Shown here: one piece after another, positions 1-10,248 of the stretch
Position numbering within the stretch: the first letter of the stretch is position 1
Layout of the letters: the number at the start of each line of letters is the position of its first letter
Assembly: GCF_000346465.2 (NCBI RefSeq)
Contig: NC_034014.1
Location: forward strand, 8,394,756-8,458,755
Direction of reading: 5' to 3'
DNA: 64,000 nucleotides
Source of the DNA: Prunus persica
Lineage: Eukaryota; Streptophyta; Magnoliopsida; Rosales; Rosaceae
Made by a program: the position numbers and the translations under genes
Notes under the pieces: model-generated
What the model was told of the DNA's origin: nothing
Seen by the model: the letters and a program-made list of their open reading frames with translations, nothing else
The model's database searches: none

Positions 1-2589
1 TCTCACATTTTTAAAAAAGAAAATGTGAAATAATCGCATTGTACATGTACGTACGTATTTCTAATATTTAATACACATATTTTTTACAAAATTTGCAGTA
101 AAACATACAAAATTCACGTATTATACAAATAATTCTCACATACTATTGAATAAGAATAATACGTGCTATAAAAATTATATTACAATATTGTAAAGTGGCC
201 AATTAATATTTACTTTGGATATGTTGAAACTAGCAAATTAATATGTATGAAGTACAAACTAAGCAATTAGGAGGGTCCATTTTTCTTGAATTTTATTTAT
301 TTATTCATTAAATAGTACAGCCGGGGGGCTATACCTTGTGAAAATAATGTATTTAAATGGTATAGCCGGTCGGCTATACTACGTTTAAAAAAAATATTAA
401 TAATGTTTTACACGTGGCGCAAGAGGGTTCTCTTTTCCAGAAAAAAAAAAAAAAGAAAGTAGTACGGCCGAACGGCTATACTCCGTGTTTTGAAATTTTT
501 TAAAAATAGACCTCTGTTGACACGTGGCGTATAATCGGTGGGGGTCCCTTTTTAATATTAAAAATAGTATCGCCGAACGGCTATACTATTTTACACGTGG
601 CCACCAAGGGGCTGTGCGTCTGTTCACTTTTATATATATGTATAGAGTAAATCGTATAGCCGTGCGGCTATTCTGGATTTTTAAAAATGTTTCAAAAAAA
701 AAGTATAGCCGGCCGGCTGTACTCTATTTAATTTTTAAAATTTTCTTCCACAAATAGTATAGACGAGTGGCAATAGTCTTTTATATCTGTACACGTCTCA
801 CACTTTTAAAAAAGAAAATGTGGAATAATCGCATTGTACTTGTACGTTCGTATTTCTAATATTTAATACACATATTTTTTATAAAATTTGCAGTAAAACA
901 TACAAAATTCACTTATTATACAAATAATTCTCACATACTATTGAATAAGAAAAATACGTGCTATAAAAATTATATTACAATATTGTAAAGTGGCCGATTA
1001 ATATTTACTTTGGATATGTTGAAACTAGCAAATTAATATGCATAAAGTACAAACGAATGCAATTAAGATGGTCCTTTTTTCTTGAATTTTAGTTTTTTAT
1101 TCATTAAATCGTACAGCCAGGGGGCTATACCTTGTGAAAATAATGTATTTAAATGGTATAGCCGGTCGGCTATACTACGTTTTATAAAAATATTAATAAT
1201 GTTTGACACGTGGCGCCAGAGGTATCGCTTTTCCAGAAAAAAAAAAAAAAAAAGTAGTACAGCCGAACGGCTATACTCCGTGTTTTGAATTTTTTTTAAA
1301 ATAGACACTGTTGACACGTGGCGGATAATCGGTGGGGGTCCTTTTTTAATATTAAAAATAGTATAGCCGCACTATATATACATATAGAGTAAATAGTATA
1401 GCCGTGCGGCTTTACTGGATTTTTAAAAATGTTTTTTAAAAAATAGTATAGCCGGCCGGCTGTACTCTTTTTAATTTTTAAAATTTTCTTCCATAAATAG
1501 TATAGACGAGTGGCAATTGTCTTTTATATCTGTACACGTCTCACATTTTTAAAGAAGAAAATGTGGAATAATCGCATTGTACATGTACGTACGTATTTCT
1601 AATATTTAATACACATATTTTTTACAAAATTTGCAGTAAAACATACAAAATTCACGTATTATACAAAGAATTCTCACATACTATTGAATAAGAATAATAC
1701 GTGCTATAAAAATTATATTACAATATTGTAAAGTGGCCAATTAATATTTACTTTGGATATGTTGAAACTAGCAAATTAATATGTATAAAGTACAAACCAA
1801 TGCAATTAGGAGGGTCCTTTTTTCTTGAATTTTATTTATTTATTCATTAAATAGTACAGCCGGGGGGGCTATACCTTGTGAAAATAATGTATTTAAATGG
1901 TATAGCCGGTCGGCTATACTACGTTTTAAAAAAATATTAATAATTTTTGACACGTGGCGCAAGAGGGTTCTCTTGTTAGGAAAAAAGCTAGTACAGCCGC
2001 ACGGCTATACTCCGTGTTTTGAATTTTTTTTAAAATAGACTGCTGTTGACACGTGGCAGATAATCGGTGGGTGTCCTTTTTTAATATTAAAAATAGTATA
2101 GCTGCACGGCTATACTATTTTACACGTGGCCACCAAGGGGCTGTGCGTCTGTTTTCTTTTATATATGTATATATACATATAGAGTAAATAGTATAGCAGG
2201 CCGTACTCAATTTTTAAAAATGTTTTTTAAAAAATAGTATAGCCGGCCAGCTGTACTTTTTAAAAAATTTTAAATTGTCTTCAATAAATAGTATAGACGA
2301 GTGACAATAGTCTTTTATATCTATACATGTCTCACATTTTTAAAAAAGGAATTGTGGAATAGTCGCATTGTACATGTACGTATGTATTTCTAGTATTTAA
2401 TACACGTATTTTTTACAAAATTTGCAGTAAGACACACAAAATTCACGTACTATACAAATAATTCTCACATACTATTGAATAAGAATAATAAGTGCTATAA
2501 AAATTATATTACAATATTGTAAAGTGGATGATTAAGATCTACTTTGGACATGTTGAAACTAGCAAATAAATATGTATAAAGTACATACT
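1..2589. repeat. Array A: tandem ~0.75-0.8 kb satellite units rich in palindromes
   Basis: Units begin with TCTCACA/TCTCACT-like sequence at 1, 796, 1539 and 2330, giving periods of about 795, 743 and 791 bases. The fourth unit is cut by the LTR element at 2590, and a remnant resumes at 12120-12146. Unit 1 holds seven related inverted repeats starting near 314, 359, 461, 566, 653, 702 and 756. The arms are AGTATAGCC and GGCTATACT around a short centre that differs between sites. CACGTG-containing motifs and A-runs lie between them. No convincing coding frame is present; the short open frames are by-products of the repeat. The array probably extends left of the window. Confidence 0.9.
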
Positions 2590-3060
2590 TGTTGATGCGA
2601 AAAAGTGGTTCTGCACGTATTTCGTCAACTTAGTGATTTAGGCCTTCGGTAGATGACTATCCTCGGTAGATGTTCTACGGCAGAAGGGTAAGTACCTACA
2701 AAAGGTCACGTTCGGTAAATCCTTGGGTACCGGTGTGGTACCGGCCGAAGGCTCTCCGATGCTTAAGTAAGTACGGATTTAGTAAAGTTTAACTGATAGA
2801 TCACACGATAGCGTACCGTTAGTTCTGATCCCCTCCTTTTGGGGATATGGGTCTCCTTTTATAGGCCTTGGGAGGTGTGCACTGTGCTCATATTTCCGAT
2901 GTGGGACTCTGGGCATGGATTGTGAGCATGGCACGTGTCTGATGGTGAAAGAGGCCAAGATAGATGGCTTCGGTAGGGAGCATGCCGAAGGGGTCCGTTG
3001 ATCAGTATCGATCCCCTCCACGTGTTCGGTGGTAATAGGCCGTTTATTTTGGTATAAACA
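2590..3060 (-). repeat. 3' LTR (sense strand minus) of the Tat element
   Basis: 471 bp and essentially identical to 11649-12119. The matching TATA box on the minus strand is at 2855-2863. Confidence 0.93.
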
Positions 3061-3075
3061 GTAGTCCCCCAAGTT
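3061..3075 (-). other. Polypurine tract of the Tat element
   Basis: The minus strand reads AACTTGGGGGACTAC immediately before the 3' LTR. The same tract adjoins the left LTR of the 37.6-51.9 kb element, which links the two elements. Confidence 0.8.
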
Positions 3076-3348
3076 CTCTTCCGGAGATCCTTCGGAAGGG
3101 AATTTGGTTCTCTACGGCAGCTTGGAGGTTATCCTACCGTTCGGTATGCTCGTTTGGGGGGATTGACCTGGGACACGAGGGGTCGCCGACGTTGAGAGGC
3201 AAGTGGGCAGAGAGGCGCTTCGTCTTCTGTGCCTGGCGCGCAGTTAATGACGCCATCCGTCGGGCGACACGTGGCGAGCAAAAGCACGTCTGGCGGCGCA
3301 TTGATGAGCCGTTTCGTCTTTCGAGGCGTACCGTTACAGCGCTCTCCC

Positions 3349-3356
3349 TATAAATA
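3349..3356 (+). promoter_or_regulatory. TATA box for the antisense gene
   Basis: TATAAATA is followed by AGAGG in the plus direction, about 330 bases before the ATG at 3680. It is followed by a plausible leader (about 3380-3505) and a GTAAGA donor at 3506. It faces away from the element's own LTR promoter. Confidence 0.65.
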
Positions 3357-3505
3357 GAGGTTGCTCCGGATGAAAGGTTCACTTTGCAATTGTGAGAGTG
3401 TGCGAGAGCTCTTTGAGTAGGCGATTTTCGAAGTGTGCGAACGGTAATCCAGGCGATTTTCGAAGTGTGCGAATGGCAATCCAGGCGACTTTCACAGCAC
3501 TCAAG

Positions 3506-3679
3506 GTAAGATACCGTTCGGTACCCACCTGAATTTTTATTATACGTCTGTCCATGGCATAGGCTAGCCGATCGTTAAGTAGGATCTTCCTTCGGTAGTC
3601 TAGTGACCATAGGTAGAGATGTAGGTATCGGTAGGATAGTGCAGCATGAACCTTAGTTTCCCTTTTCTTTGTTTTGTAG
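3506..3679 (+). other. 5' UTR intron of the antisense gene
   Basis: The donor GTAAGA follows CAAG at 3505. The acceptor TTTTGTAG ends at 3679 and the next base starts the ATG. The placement puts the start codon at the first base of the second exon. Confidence 0.6.
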
Positions 3680-5535
3680 ATGTCTGATAGTGAATCGACG
3701 TTCGGCAATGAGCCCAACGCGTTCGATGGGGAATTGTCATCGGGATGGGATACGTCCAGCGGGGCTGCGAGCCTCGCCGCCGAGGATGGAGGTGACACCG
3801 ATGCTGAATTATTCGGTGAGGAGGGGGACTCCGTTCCCACCCATGGCATCGGCAAGGGGCTCATGACGAGGCACCCGCTACCCTTGGTCGCGGTGTACAA
3901 GGACGGTACCCGTGTCGGGTCCTTCGAGCACCAACCCGAGGCCTCTACCTCCGGTCGAAGCGTGGATATCACCGGTCCCTCCCGCCCGAGGGTAACCATT
4001 GTCCACCGAGGGCCGCCTAGGATACCGGTGGGTGTGCCTCAGAGGGCTCTGTTCGGGGTCGATTACTTGGAGCCCAATAAGATCACCGAACGGGAGTTGG
4101 AGAGGATCAGGGCCGAATACCTCATCCCTGATTCGGTGAGGATGAGGATTTCGAGCCCGGTTGAGTCCCTCAGCGACCCGGCGAACGGCGAGGTGACCTT
4201 CTTCACCGACGTCCTCGTGCAAGGGGTTCGGTTGCCGTTGCAACCTGCCGTGCAGAGGATCCTTGCACAGATCGGGTACGCTCCGGGCCAATACAACCCT
4301 AACTTCTGGGTGGCCCTGATGGGGGTGATCGCGGCATTCAGGATTGCCGAGGAAGGGGAGCCTTCCTACGAGCAGTTCTCGTATCTGTACAGCATCACCA
4401 AGTCCAAGAGCGCCGATCATGGCGGCTGGGTTCAGGCAAACTGCCTGAAGGCCTCCGAGCGGGGGCATTTTGTCAGTTCGGTGCCGACTTCTCAGAAGTC
4501 ATGGAGGAATCGGCGGGTGTTGCTCTCCGTCGATTGGGAATCGCCATCGGGAACACCCCCAAGCTTTCGAGTCCCCACGACTTTCCAGACTGCCGGTAGG
4601 TTTTCGAACTGCCGATCGGTAGGCTGGCCACTTTTTTCTTTTTCTGGGGGTGTGATTAATTTTTTTTCTTCTGTTTGACAGGCAAACTCAAGCAGCCGAG
4701 CCCCAAGCCGAGCGAGATCCGGCAGCTTGACAGAGTGAGGCTGCGAGTACCTGCTGCCGAACGAGTCTATCCGCGCTTTCTCTTCACCGGCAACCTTATC
4801 AAAGCCGACCTCGTCGACCCTGCCGAGAGTATGTAGACTTTTCTTCCTCTTTTTTTTTTCTTTTTTTTGTGTATTGTCTTGGCTCACTGAACTAACTAAG
4901 TGCCTTTTTGATCAGTGACGGACGCCAGGAAAGCTGCCGAGGCCAAAAAGATGAACGAGTCCTCCAGGAGGCGCCTGATGATGGGCCTGGAGGGCAAAAA
5001 GAAAAGAAAGCAGCCCGAGGCGGCTGCCGTTCGGCAGTCGGTGCCGGACCCGGAGGACCAGACCCTCGCGGATCGCCTTCGGCAGCTCGATGCCGGTGCC
5101 GTTCTGAGGCGCACCGCTGATGAAGCCGTTGCGCCGAGGCCTCGGGACGCTGAGGCTGCCACCTCCAAGGCTGTCGGCAAGCGTCCAGAGACGGTCGATC
5201 TGGAGGCCGAGCCGGCCCCCAAGCGCCCCCGCCAGCCGGAAGTTCCCAGGGCCGTCCTTGCGGCGGAGGACGAGGACGGTCTTTCCGAGGCCATCTCCAT
5301 CGCCTGCCCGGCGAAGACCGTCCAGTTCGTCAACCACATGATCCTCGGCTCTCAGATGGAGCTGCCGGAGGTTGACGAACTGCCGAACAAATTCCTTCGG
5401 GAGGAGGCTGGACGCGCCTTCCGGCTTCAGGCCGCGGTAAGATTTTCTCTTCCTTCGTCGTTTTCTCCTACTGTGTTTTGTGCTTCTGACCTTGTTCAAT
5501 TGCCGATTTCTCTTATTGCCGTATAGGATTTATAA
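3680..5535 (+). CDS. Antisense spliced gene inside the Tat element (Transposase_28-like)
   Basis: A plus-strand gene opposite to gag-pol, between pol and the 3' LTR. My model has four coding exons: 3680-4595, 4682-4828, 4916-5436 and 5527-5535. The junctions are GT-AG, phases stay in register, and the introns are T-rich while the exons are GC-rich. The product would be about 530 residues. The N-terminus is acidic. The middle, from about residue 150 ('LIPDSVRMRI'), has 'GVRLPLQPAVQRILAQIG' and 'YNPNFWVALMGVIAAF', resembling Pfam PF04195 (putative gypsy-type transposon domain). The C-terminal part is Lys/Arg/Glu-rich, likely helical and possibly nuclear-targeted. A 5' UTR intron (3506-3679) would end right at the ATG. 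Extra antisense ORFs are known in Tat elements; their function is not established. No lesion is seen. Confidence 0.8.
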
Positions 5536-5617
5536 CGTTTAAAGGCTACTCCGAAATTGACAAGTTCTAACAGGATTTGTAGGGTAATAATTTCGAAAAC
5601 ATTTATTGCCGTAGGCT

Positions 5618-5623
5618 AATAAA
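5618..5623 (+). terminator. Possible poly(A) signal of the antisense gene
   Basis: AATAAA on the plus strand lies about 85 bases after the modelled stop codon (5533-5535). It sits in a region with repeated GCCGTAGGCTA motifs between the two convergent coding regions. Confidence 0.45.
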
Positions 5624-5763
5624 GATGCCGTAGAACGTGATCTTGCCTGTATTGGCCGCCGTAGGCTAGTAGAGATTATAACAAGAGTTTCTGAAGTAAT
5701 AGTGCCGAAGGCTTTCCATTAATTTATGCCGAAAGGCGTTTTACAATTTTGTCCTACCGTAGG

Positions 5764-8700
5764 CTAGGTTATAAATTTGTCCTGCCGTAGGCTAGGATAC
5801 TTGAAGTAGTACTTGAGATGTTCTACATTCCAATGATGACCGAGGGTCTTGCCGTTGGTATCTCTTAGGCGGTAGGTCCCCGATCGAAGGATACCGATGA
5901 TCTCATAAGGTCCTTCCCAGGGAGGTCCGAGGGTTCCTTCCGTGGCATCCTTAGTTGCTAGGGACACCTTCCTCATGACCCAGTCACCGATTCGGAATGA
6001 GCGGTGTCTGACTCTAGAGTCGTAATACCGAGAGACACGTTGCTTGTAGGCCTCGTTCCGAAGGTTGGCATGTGCCCGGTGCTCTTCGAGAAGGTCGAGG
6101 TTTAGAGAAAGTGCTTCTTCATTTGGATTCGGTGCGAAGGTTTCCGTTCGGTAGGACGGTTCGCCAATCTCTACCGGCGCAACGGCTTCCGAACCGAAAG
6201 CCAAAGAGAATGGGGTCTCTCCTGTGGACGTTCGGTAGGAGGTCCGGATGGCCCATAGCGCTTCGGGAAGCTTCTCTGGCCAGGCTCCTTTGGCTTTGTC
6301 CAGCTGCCGTTTCAGCAGTTTCTTGATGATTTTGTTTATTGCCTCTACTTGGCCGTTTGACTGGGGATGTGCCGGTGATGCAAAAAACAAGTTGATTTTC
6401 AGGCGGGTGTAAAATTGCCTGAAGATCTTCGAATCGAACTGCCTGCCGTTGTCGGTAATGATTGCATACGGGATGCCGAACCGGCAACAAATATGAGTCC
6501 AAACGAAGTCTTCCACTCTTGCTGCCGTTATGGTTGCCAGAGGTTCGGCCTCTACCCATTTGGTGAAGTAGTCAACGGCAACCACCGCGTATTTCACCTG
6601 GCCTTTGCCCTGTGGCATTGGACCGATCAGATCCAGTCCCCATTGTGCGAAAGGCCAAGGGCTCACAATCGGCGCCAAAGGTTCGGCAGGGATGTGCGGT
6701 ATGGCGCCGAAACGCTGGCATTTATCACACTTTTTCACCAGCGAGATAGCGTCCCGGTGCATGGTCGGCCAAAAGTACCCTTGCCGAAAGGTTTTATGGG
6801 CGAGTGATCGGGATCCGGAATGGTCGCCGCACACACCGTTATGGATCTCCCGAAGGACGTAGTCCCCCTGTTCTGTCGTAAGGCACTTGAGATATGAAGT
6901 TGTGTAGCCACGTTTGTAAAGGACGTCGTTGATGACGGTGTACCTTGCCGATCGGTACCTAAGCTTTCGGGCCTGGGCCTTGTCCTCTGGAAGGGTGCCG
7001 TTGGTCAGGTACGAGTAGATAGGAGACATCCATGTATCCTCGTACCGTACGGTAAATGTTTCGGAGGCTACCGTGCTCGGTCGGGCAAGGATTTCCACCG
7101 GTACCTTTCTTCCGATTTTATAGTTTATTGCCGAGGCTAGGCGTGCCAATGCATCGGCATGGTTGTTCTCGCTTCTGGGGATCTGCCTGATCTCGTAGGC
7201 TTGGAAGTTTTGGAGCAGCTGGTGGGTGGATGAAAGGTAGGCGTTCATGGAGGCGTCTCTGGCCACGAAGTCTGCCGTTACCTGGTTCACAATGAGCTGG
7301 GAGTCGCTGTGAATCCTGATTTGTTTTGCGTTCATGCTCTTGGCTAACCGAAGGCCGGCCAAGAGAGCCTCATATTCGGCTTCGTTGTTGGAGGTTCGGA
7401 AGTTGAATCGGAGGGCGTACTCGATCTTGAGTCCTTCCGGTGTTGTCAGTACCAGGCCTGCTCCGCATCCTTGTTGGTTTACCGAGCCGTCGACATGCAG
7501 AACCCATACGGGCCTTGAGGTGTCGAGCCGTTCGGCGTCTACTTCCATTGGCGTTCCGGTTTCGGTAACCGGCTCGGCTGTCGGCTGTGCCGTTGATGAG
7601 GTGAGTTCGGAGATGAAATCGGCAACGGCTTGACCCTTTTCGGCGGGTCTTGGCACGAATTGTATATCGAACTCTCCGAGTTCGATCACCCACTTGATCA
7701 ATCGGCCAGAAGTCTCTGGTTTTTGGAGCACCTGCCGAAGCGGTTGGTTGGTCAGAACTTTGATCCCGTGTGCTTGGAAATATGGCCGAAGTCTTCGTGC
7801 CGAGACTACTAGGGCTAGTGCAAGCTGCTCTAATGGGGGATACCGAAGTTCAGCGCTTTGGAGTGCTTTGCTGGCATAGAAAATTGGTAGCTCTGCCCTC
7901 TCTGGCTTTCGGACCAATACCGAACTGACAGCAGTTCCAGATACCGAAAGGTATAGATAGAGAATCTCCCCCGGTAGTGGTTTTGACAGGAGGGGTGCTC
8001 TGCCCATGTAGTCCTTTAAGTCTTGAAACGCTTTATCACACTCGGCAGTCCAGATGATATCCCGTTTGCCCCCTTTCAAGGCTTTAAAGAACGGAACACA
8101 CTTATCGGTGGCCTTGGATATGAAACGAGTCAAGGCTGCCACGCGTCCGGTAAGGCTTTGAATGTCCTTCGCCGTTTTCGGCCTCTCCATATCGATGATT
8201 GCTTTTATTTTTTCGGGGTTCGCTTCGATACCCCTCTCACTGATCATGAATCCGAGGAATTTTCCGGAAGATACACCGAAGGAGCACTTCGTTGGGTTCA
8301 GCCTCATCCGATAATCCTTCAGTACGCCGAACATGACTGATAGATTCTGCAGATGTTCCTCGGCGATTTTGCTCTTTACTAGCATGTCGTCAACGTAAAC
8401 CTCCATGATGTTGCCGATGTACTTGGCGAAGATTCTGTTGACGAGCCTTTGGTACGTTGCCCCCGCATTCTTCAGGCCGAACGGCATGACGTTGTAACAG
8501 TACAAACCCCTGTCCGTTATGAAGGCGGTGTGTTCGCTGTCGGGGGGGTGCATGAATATCTGATTGTATCCCGAATAGGCGTCCATAAAGGTCAGCAGTT
8601 CGTGTCCCGCGGTGGTGTCCACGAGCTGGTCTATCCGTGGCAACGGAAAGCTGTCCTTCGGGCAGGCCTTATTCAGATCGGTATAGTCTTGGCACATCCG

Positions 8701-10050
8701 CCAACCGCCTGTACCTTTCCGGACCATCACCGAGTTTGCCAGCCATACCGGATAAGTAGTTTCTCTGATGAAGCCGATGGTTTGAAGTTTGTTGACCTCT
8801 GTGCGCATCGCTTCGTATCGTTCGGCATCATACGAACGGCGCTTCTGTCTTACAGGCTTATATGCAGGGGAGATGCTGAGCTTGTGGCTGATGACTTCAG
8901 GATCTATGCCGGGCATATCTTCGTAAGACCACGCGAATACTTCCGAATGCAGCCGCAAGAAGTCTATGAACTGCGCTCGGAGGTCAGGGGCGAGTCTGGT
9001 GCCGATCTTAACCCGACGATCGGACTGCTCGTCATTAAGGGTTATCGTTTCCAGTTCTTCGGCAGGTTGCGTGTGTGGAGTCGGGGACTCATCTCTGGGG
9101 TCGTCAACGGGTCCCGTACCGTTCGGTATCCCCTGTACAGACATGGTCTCGTCGGGTATTTGGACAGTGGTTGACTTGAGTGCCGTGGCATAGCAAGTCC
9201 GAGCGCTGAGCTGATTTCCCCGGACAGCCCCCGTGCCGTAGGGGGTTGGGAACTTCATCAGTAGCATGTGGGGGGAAAGATGTGCTTTGACCATGGTGAG
9301 CACCGTTCGTCCAACTATGACGTTGTACGCCGTAGGGCAATCAACGATGAGGAATTGATCGTATACCGTCGTTTTTCTTGGTGCGGTGCCGAAGGTGATG
9401 GGTAATTTCACGCTGCCGATTGGTTGGACCAAATCCCCGGAGAAACTCAACAAAGGTGTCAACTGCCGGTTTACCTGGCAGTCCTTTATTCCCATCCCTC
9501 GGAAAGCTTCGGAAAAAATCACGTTTACCGAGCTCCCGGTATCGATCAGCACTCTTCCTACGTCGTAGTTTGTGATTTCTGCCCGGATGATCATTGGGTC
9601 GTCATGGGGATAGAGGATACCTTCTTCCTCCTCCTCGCAGAATGTGATTGGCTCCCAACGAACTTTCGGGATTTCCTGGCGCCGATTAAGCTCTATGCCG
9701 AACACCTGAGGAAACTGCGCGGCCCGCACATATTGCTTCATTGACCGGTTGCTCATTCCTGCGATGGTGGGTCCCCCACTAATAGTGCTTATCATGTTTA
9801 TCTGCCAAACCGGATTCGGCACCGGCGCCGTTGGCTGCCGGGCAATGTACTGATCCAGCTTCCCCTCCCTGATCAATCGCTCAACAATTTTTCTCAGGCT
9901 TATACAGTCTTCTGTATTATGGCTGTTGTGCTGGTGGTATCGGCAGAATTTACCGGTCTCTCGGTTGTCTTGCCGATTTGGTCTTCGGGCATTCGGCTTC
10001 GGTATTATTCCCTGTTCGTTCATCAGGACGGCCTCGTAGGTAGTGTTCAA
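5764..10050 (-). CDS. Pol polyprotein: protease, RT, RNase H, second RNase H, integrase
   Basis: 1428-residue frame; the open reading extends upstream to 10248, so the ATG at 10050 is only the first Met after the gag TGA. A CCHH/CCHC-like knuckle lies near residues 36-49. The aspartic protease motif DTGSS is at about 170 (near 9543). The reverse transcriptase has YVDD at about 552-555 (8383-8397). A Ty3-type RNase H follows, then a second, archaeal-type RNase H opening with 'VWVLHVDGS' near residue 846. The integrase has an HHCC zinc finger ending 'CDKCQ' and the catalytic segments 'GLDLIGPM', 'ITDNGRQF' and 'NGQVEAINK'. No frameshift or stop is seen inside. With near-identical LTRs this looks recently active. 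It belongs to the Tat lineage of Ty3/gypsy. Confidence 0.95.
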   Translation of the reverse strand: MNTTYEAVLMNEQGIIPKPNARRPNRQDNRETGKFCRYHQHNSHNTEDCISLRKIVERLIREGKLDQYIARQPTAPVPNPVWQINMISTISGGPTIAGMSNRSMKQYVRAAQFPQVFGIELNRRQEIPKVRWEPITFCEEEEEGILYPHDDPMIIRAEITNYDVGRVLIDTGSSVNVIFSEAFRGMGIKDCQVNRQLTPLLSFSGDLVQPIGSVKLPITFGTAPRKTTVYDQFLIVDCPTAYNVIVGRTVLTMVKAHLSPHMLLMKFPTPYGTGAVRGNQLSARTCYATALKSTTVQIPDETMSVQGIPNGTGPVDDPRDESPTPHTQPAEELETITLNDEQSDRRVKIGTRLAPDLRAQFIDFLRLHSEVFAWSYEDMPGIDPEVISHKLSISPAYKPVRQKRRSYDAERYEAMRTEVNKLQTIGFIRETTYPVWLANSVMVRKGTGGWRMCQDYTDLNKACPKDSFPLPRIDQLVDTTAGHELLTFMDAYSGYNQIFMHPPDSEHTAFITDRGLYCYNVMPFGLKNAGATYQRLVNRIFAKYIGNIMEVYVDDMLVKSKIAEEHLQNLSVMFGVLKDYRMRLNPTKCSFGVSSGKFLGFMISERGIEANPEKIKAIIDMERPKTAKDIQSLTGRVAALTRFISKATDKCVPFFKALKGGKRDIIWTAECDKAFQDLKDYMGRAPLLSKPLPGEILYLYLSVSGTAVSSVLVRKPERAELPIFYASKALQSAELRYPPLEQLALALVVSARRLRPYFQAHGIKVLTNQPLRQVLQKPETSGRLIKWVIELGEFDIQFVPRPAEKGQAVADFISELTSSTAQPTAEPVTETGTPMEVDAERLDTSRPVWVLHVDGSVNQQGCGAGLVLTTPEGLKIEYALRFNFRTSNNEAEYEALLAGLRLAKSMNAKQIRIHSDSQLIVNQVTADFVARDASMNAYLSSTHQLLQNFQAYEIRQIPRSENNHADALARLASAINYKIGRKVPVEILARPSTVASETFTVRYEDTWMSPIYSYLTNGTLPEDKAQARKLRYRSARYTVINDVLYKRGYTTSYLKCLTTEQGDYVLREIHNGVCGDHSGSRSLAHKTFRQGYFWPTMHRDAISLVKKCDKCQRFGAIPHIPAEPLAPIVSPWPFAQWGLDLIGPMPQGKGQVKYAVVAVDYFTKWVEAEPLATITAARVEDFVWTHICCRFGIPYAIITDNGRQFDSKIFRQFYTRLKINLFFASPAHPQSNGQVEAINKIIKKLLKRQLDKAKGAWPEKLPEALWAIRTSYRTSTGETPFSLAFGSEAVAPVEIGEPSYRTETFAPNPNEEALSLNLDLLEEHRAHANLRNEAYKQRVSRYYDSRVRHRSFRIGDWVMRKVSLATKDATEGTLGPPWEGPYEIIGILRSGTYRLRDTNGKTLGHHWNVEHLKYYFKYPSLRQDKFIT

Positions 10051-10248
10051 CAGGGTGAAGACTTCATTGGCTTGGTCATGATTCGGCAGGGGCGCTCGGT
10101 GGTCGTTGCGACCGTACCGCCCTTTCCCTTTCTTCGAGGGTTCTATTCGATCGGCGCGGTCGTCCTTCCTCTTATGACCTGCCGAGTATGTGTCGATTTT
10201 CCCGTAGGATGTCGCCTTTGCTGGATAAGCACCTGATTCGGCGTTTCC

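Noticed and set aside
3878..4468. Minus-strand ORF of 196 codons opposite the antisense gene, plus 3134-3999 and 4912-5499 minus ORFs
   Set aside because: The plus strand shows coherent splicing and a family resemblance; the minus ORFs are compositional shadows.
8449..9174. Long plus-strand ORF (241 codons) opposite pol, and other plus-strand ORFs in 6.0-11.7 kb
   Set aside because: Shadows of the conserved minus-strand pol and gag frames; no family resemblance on the plus strand.
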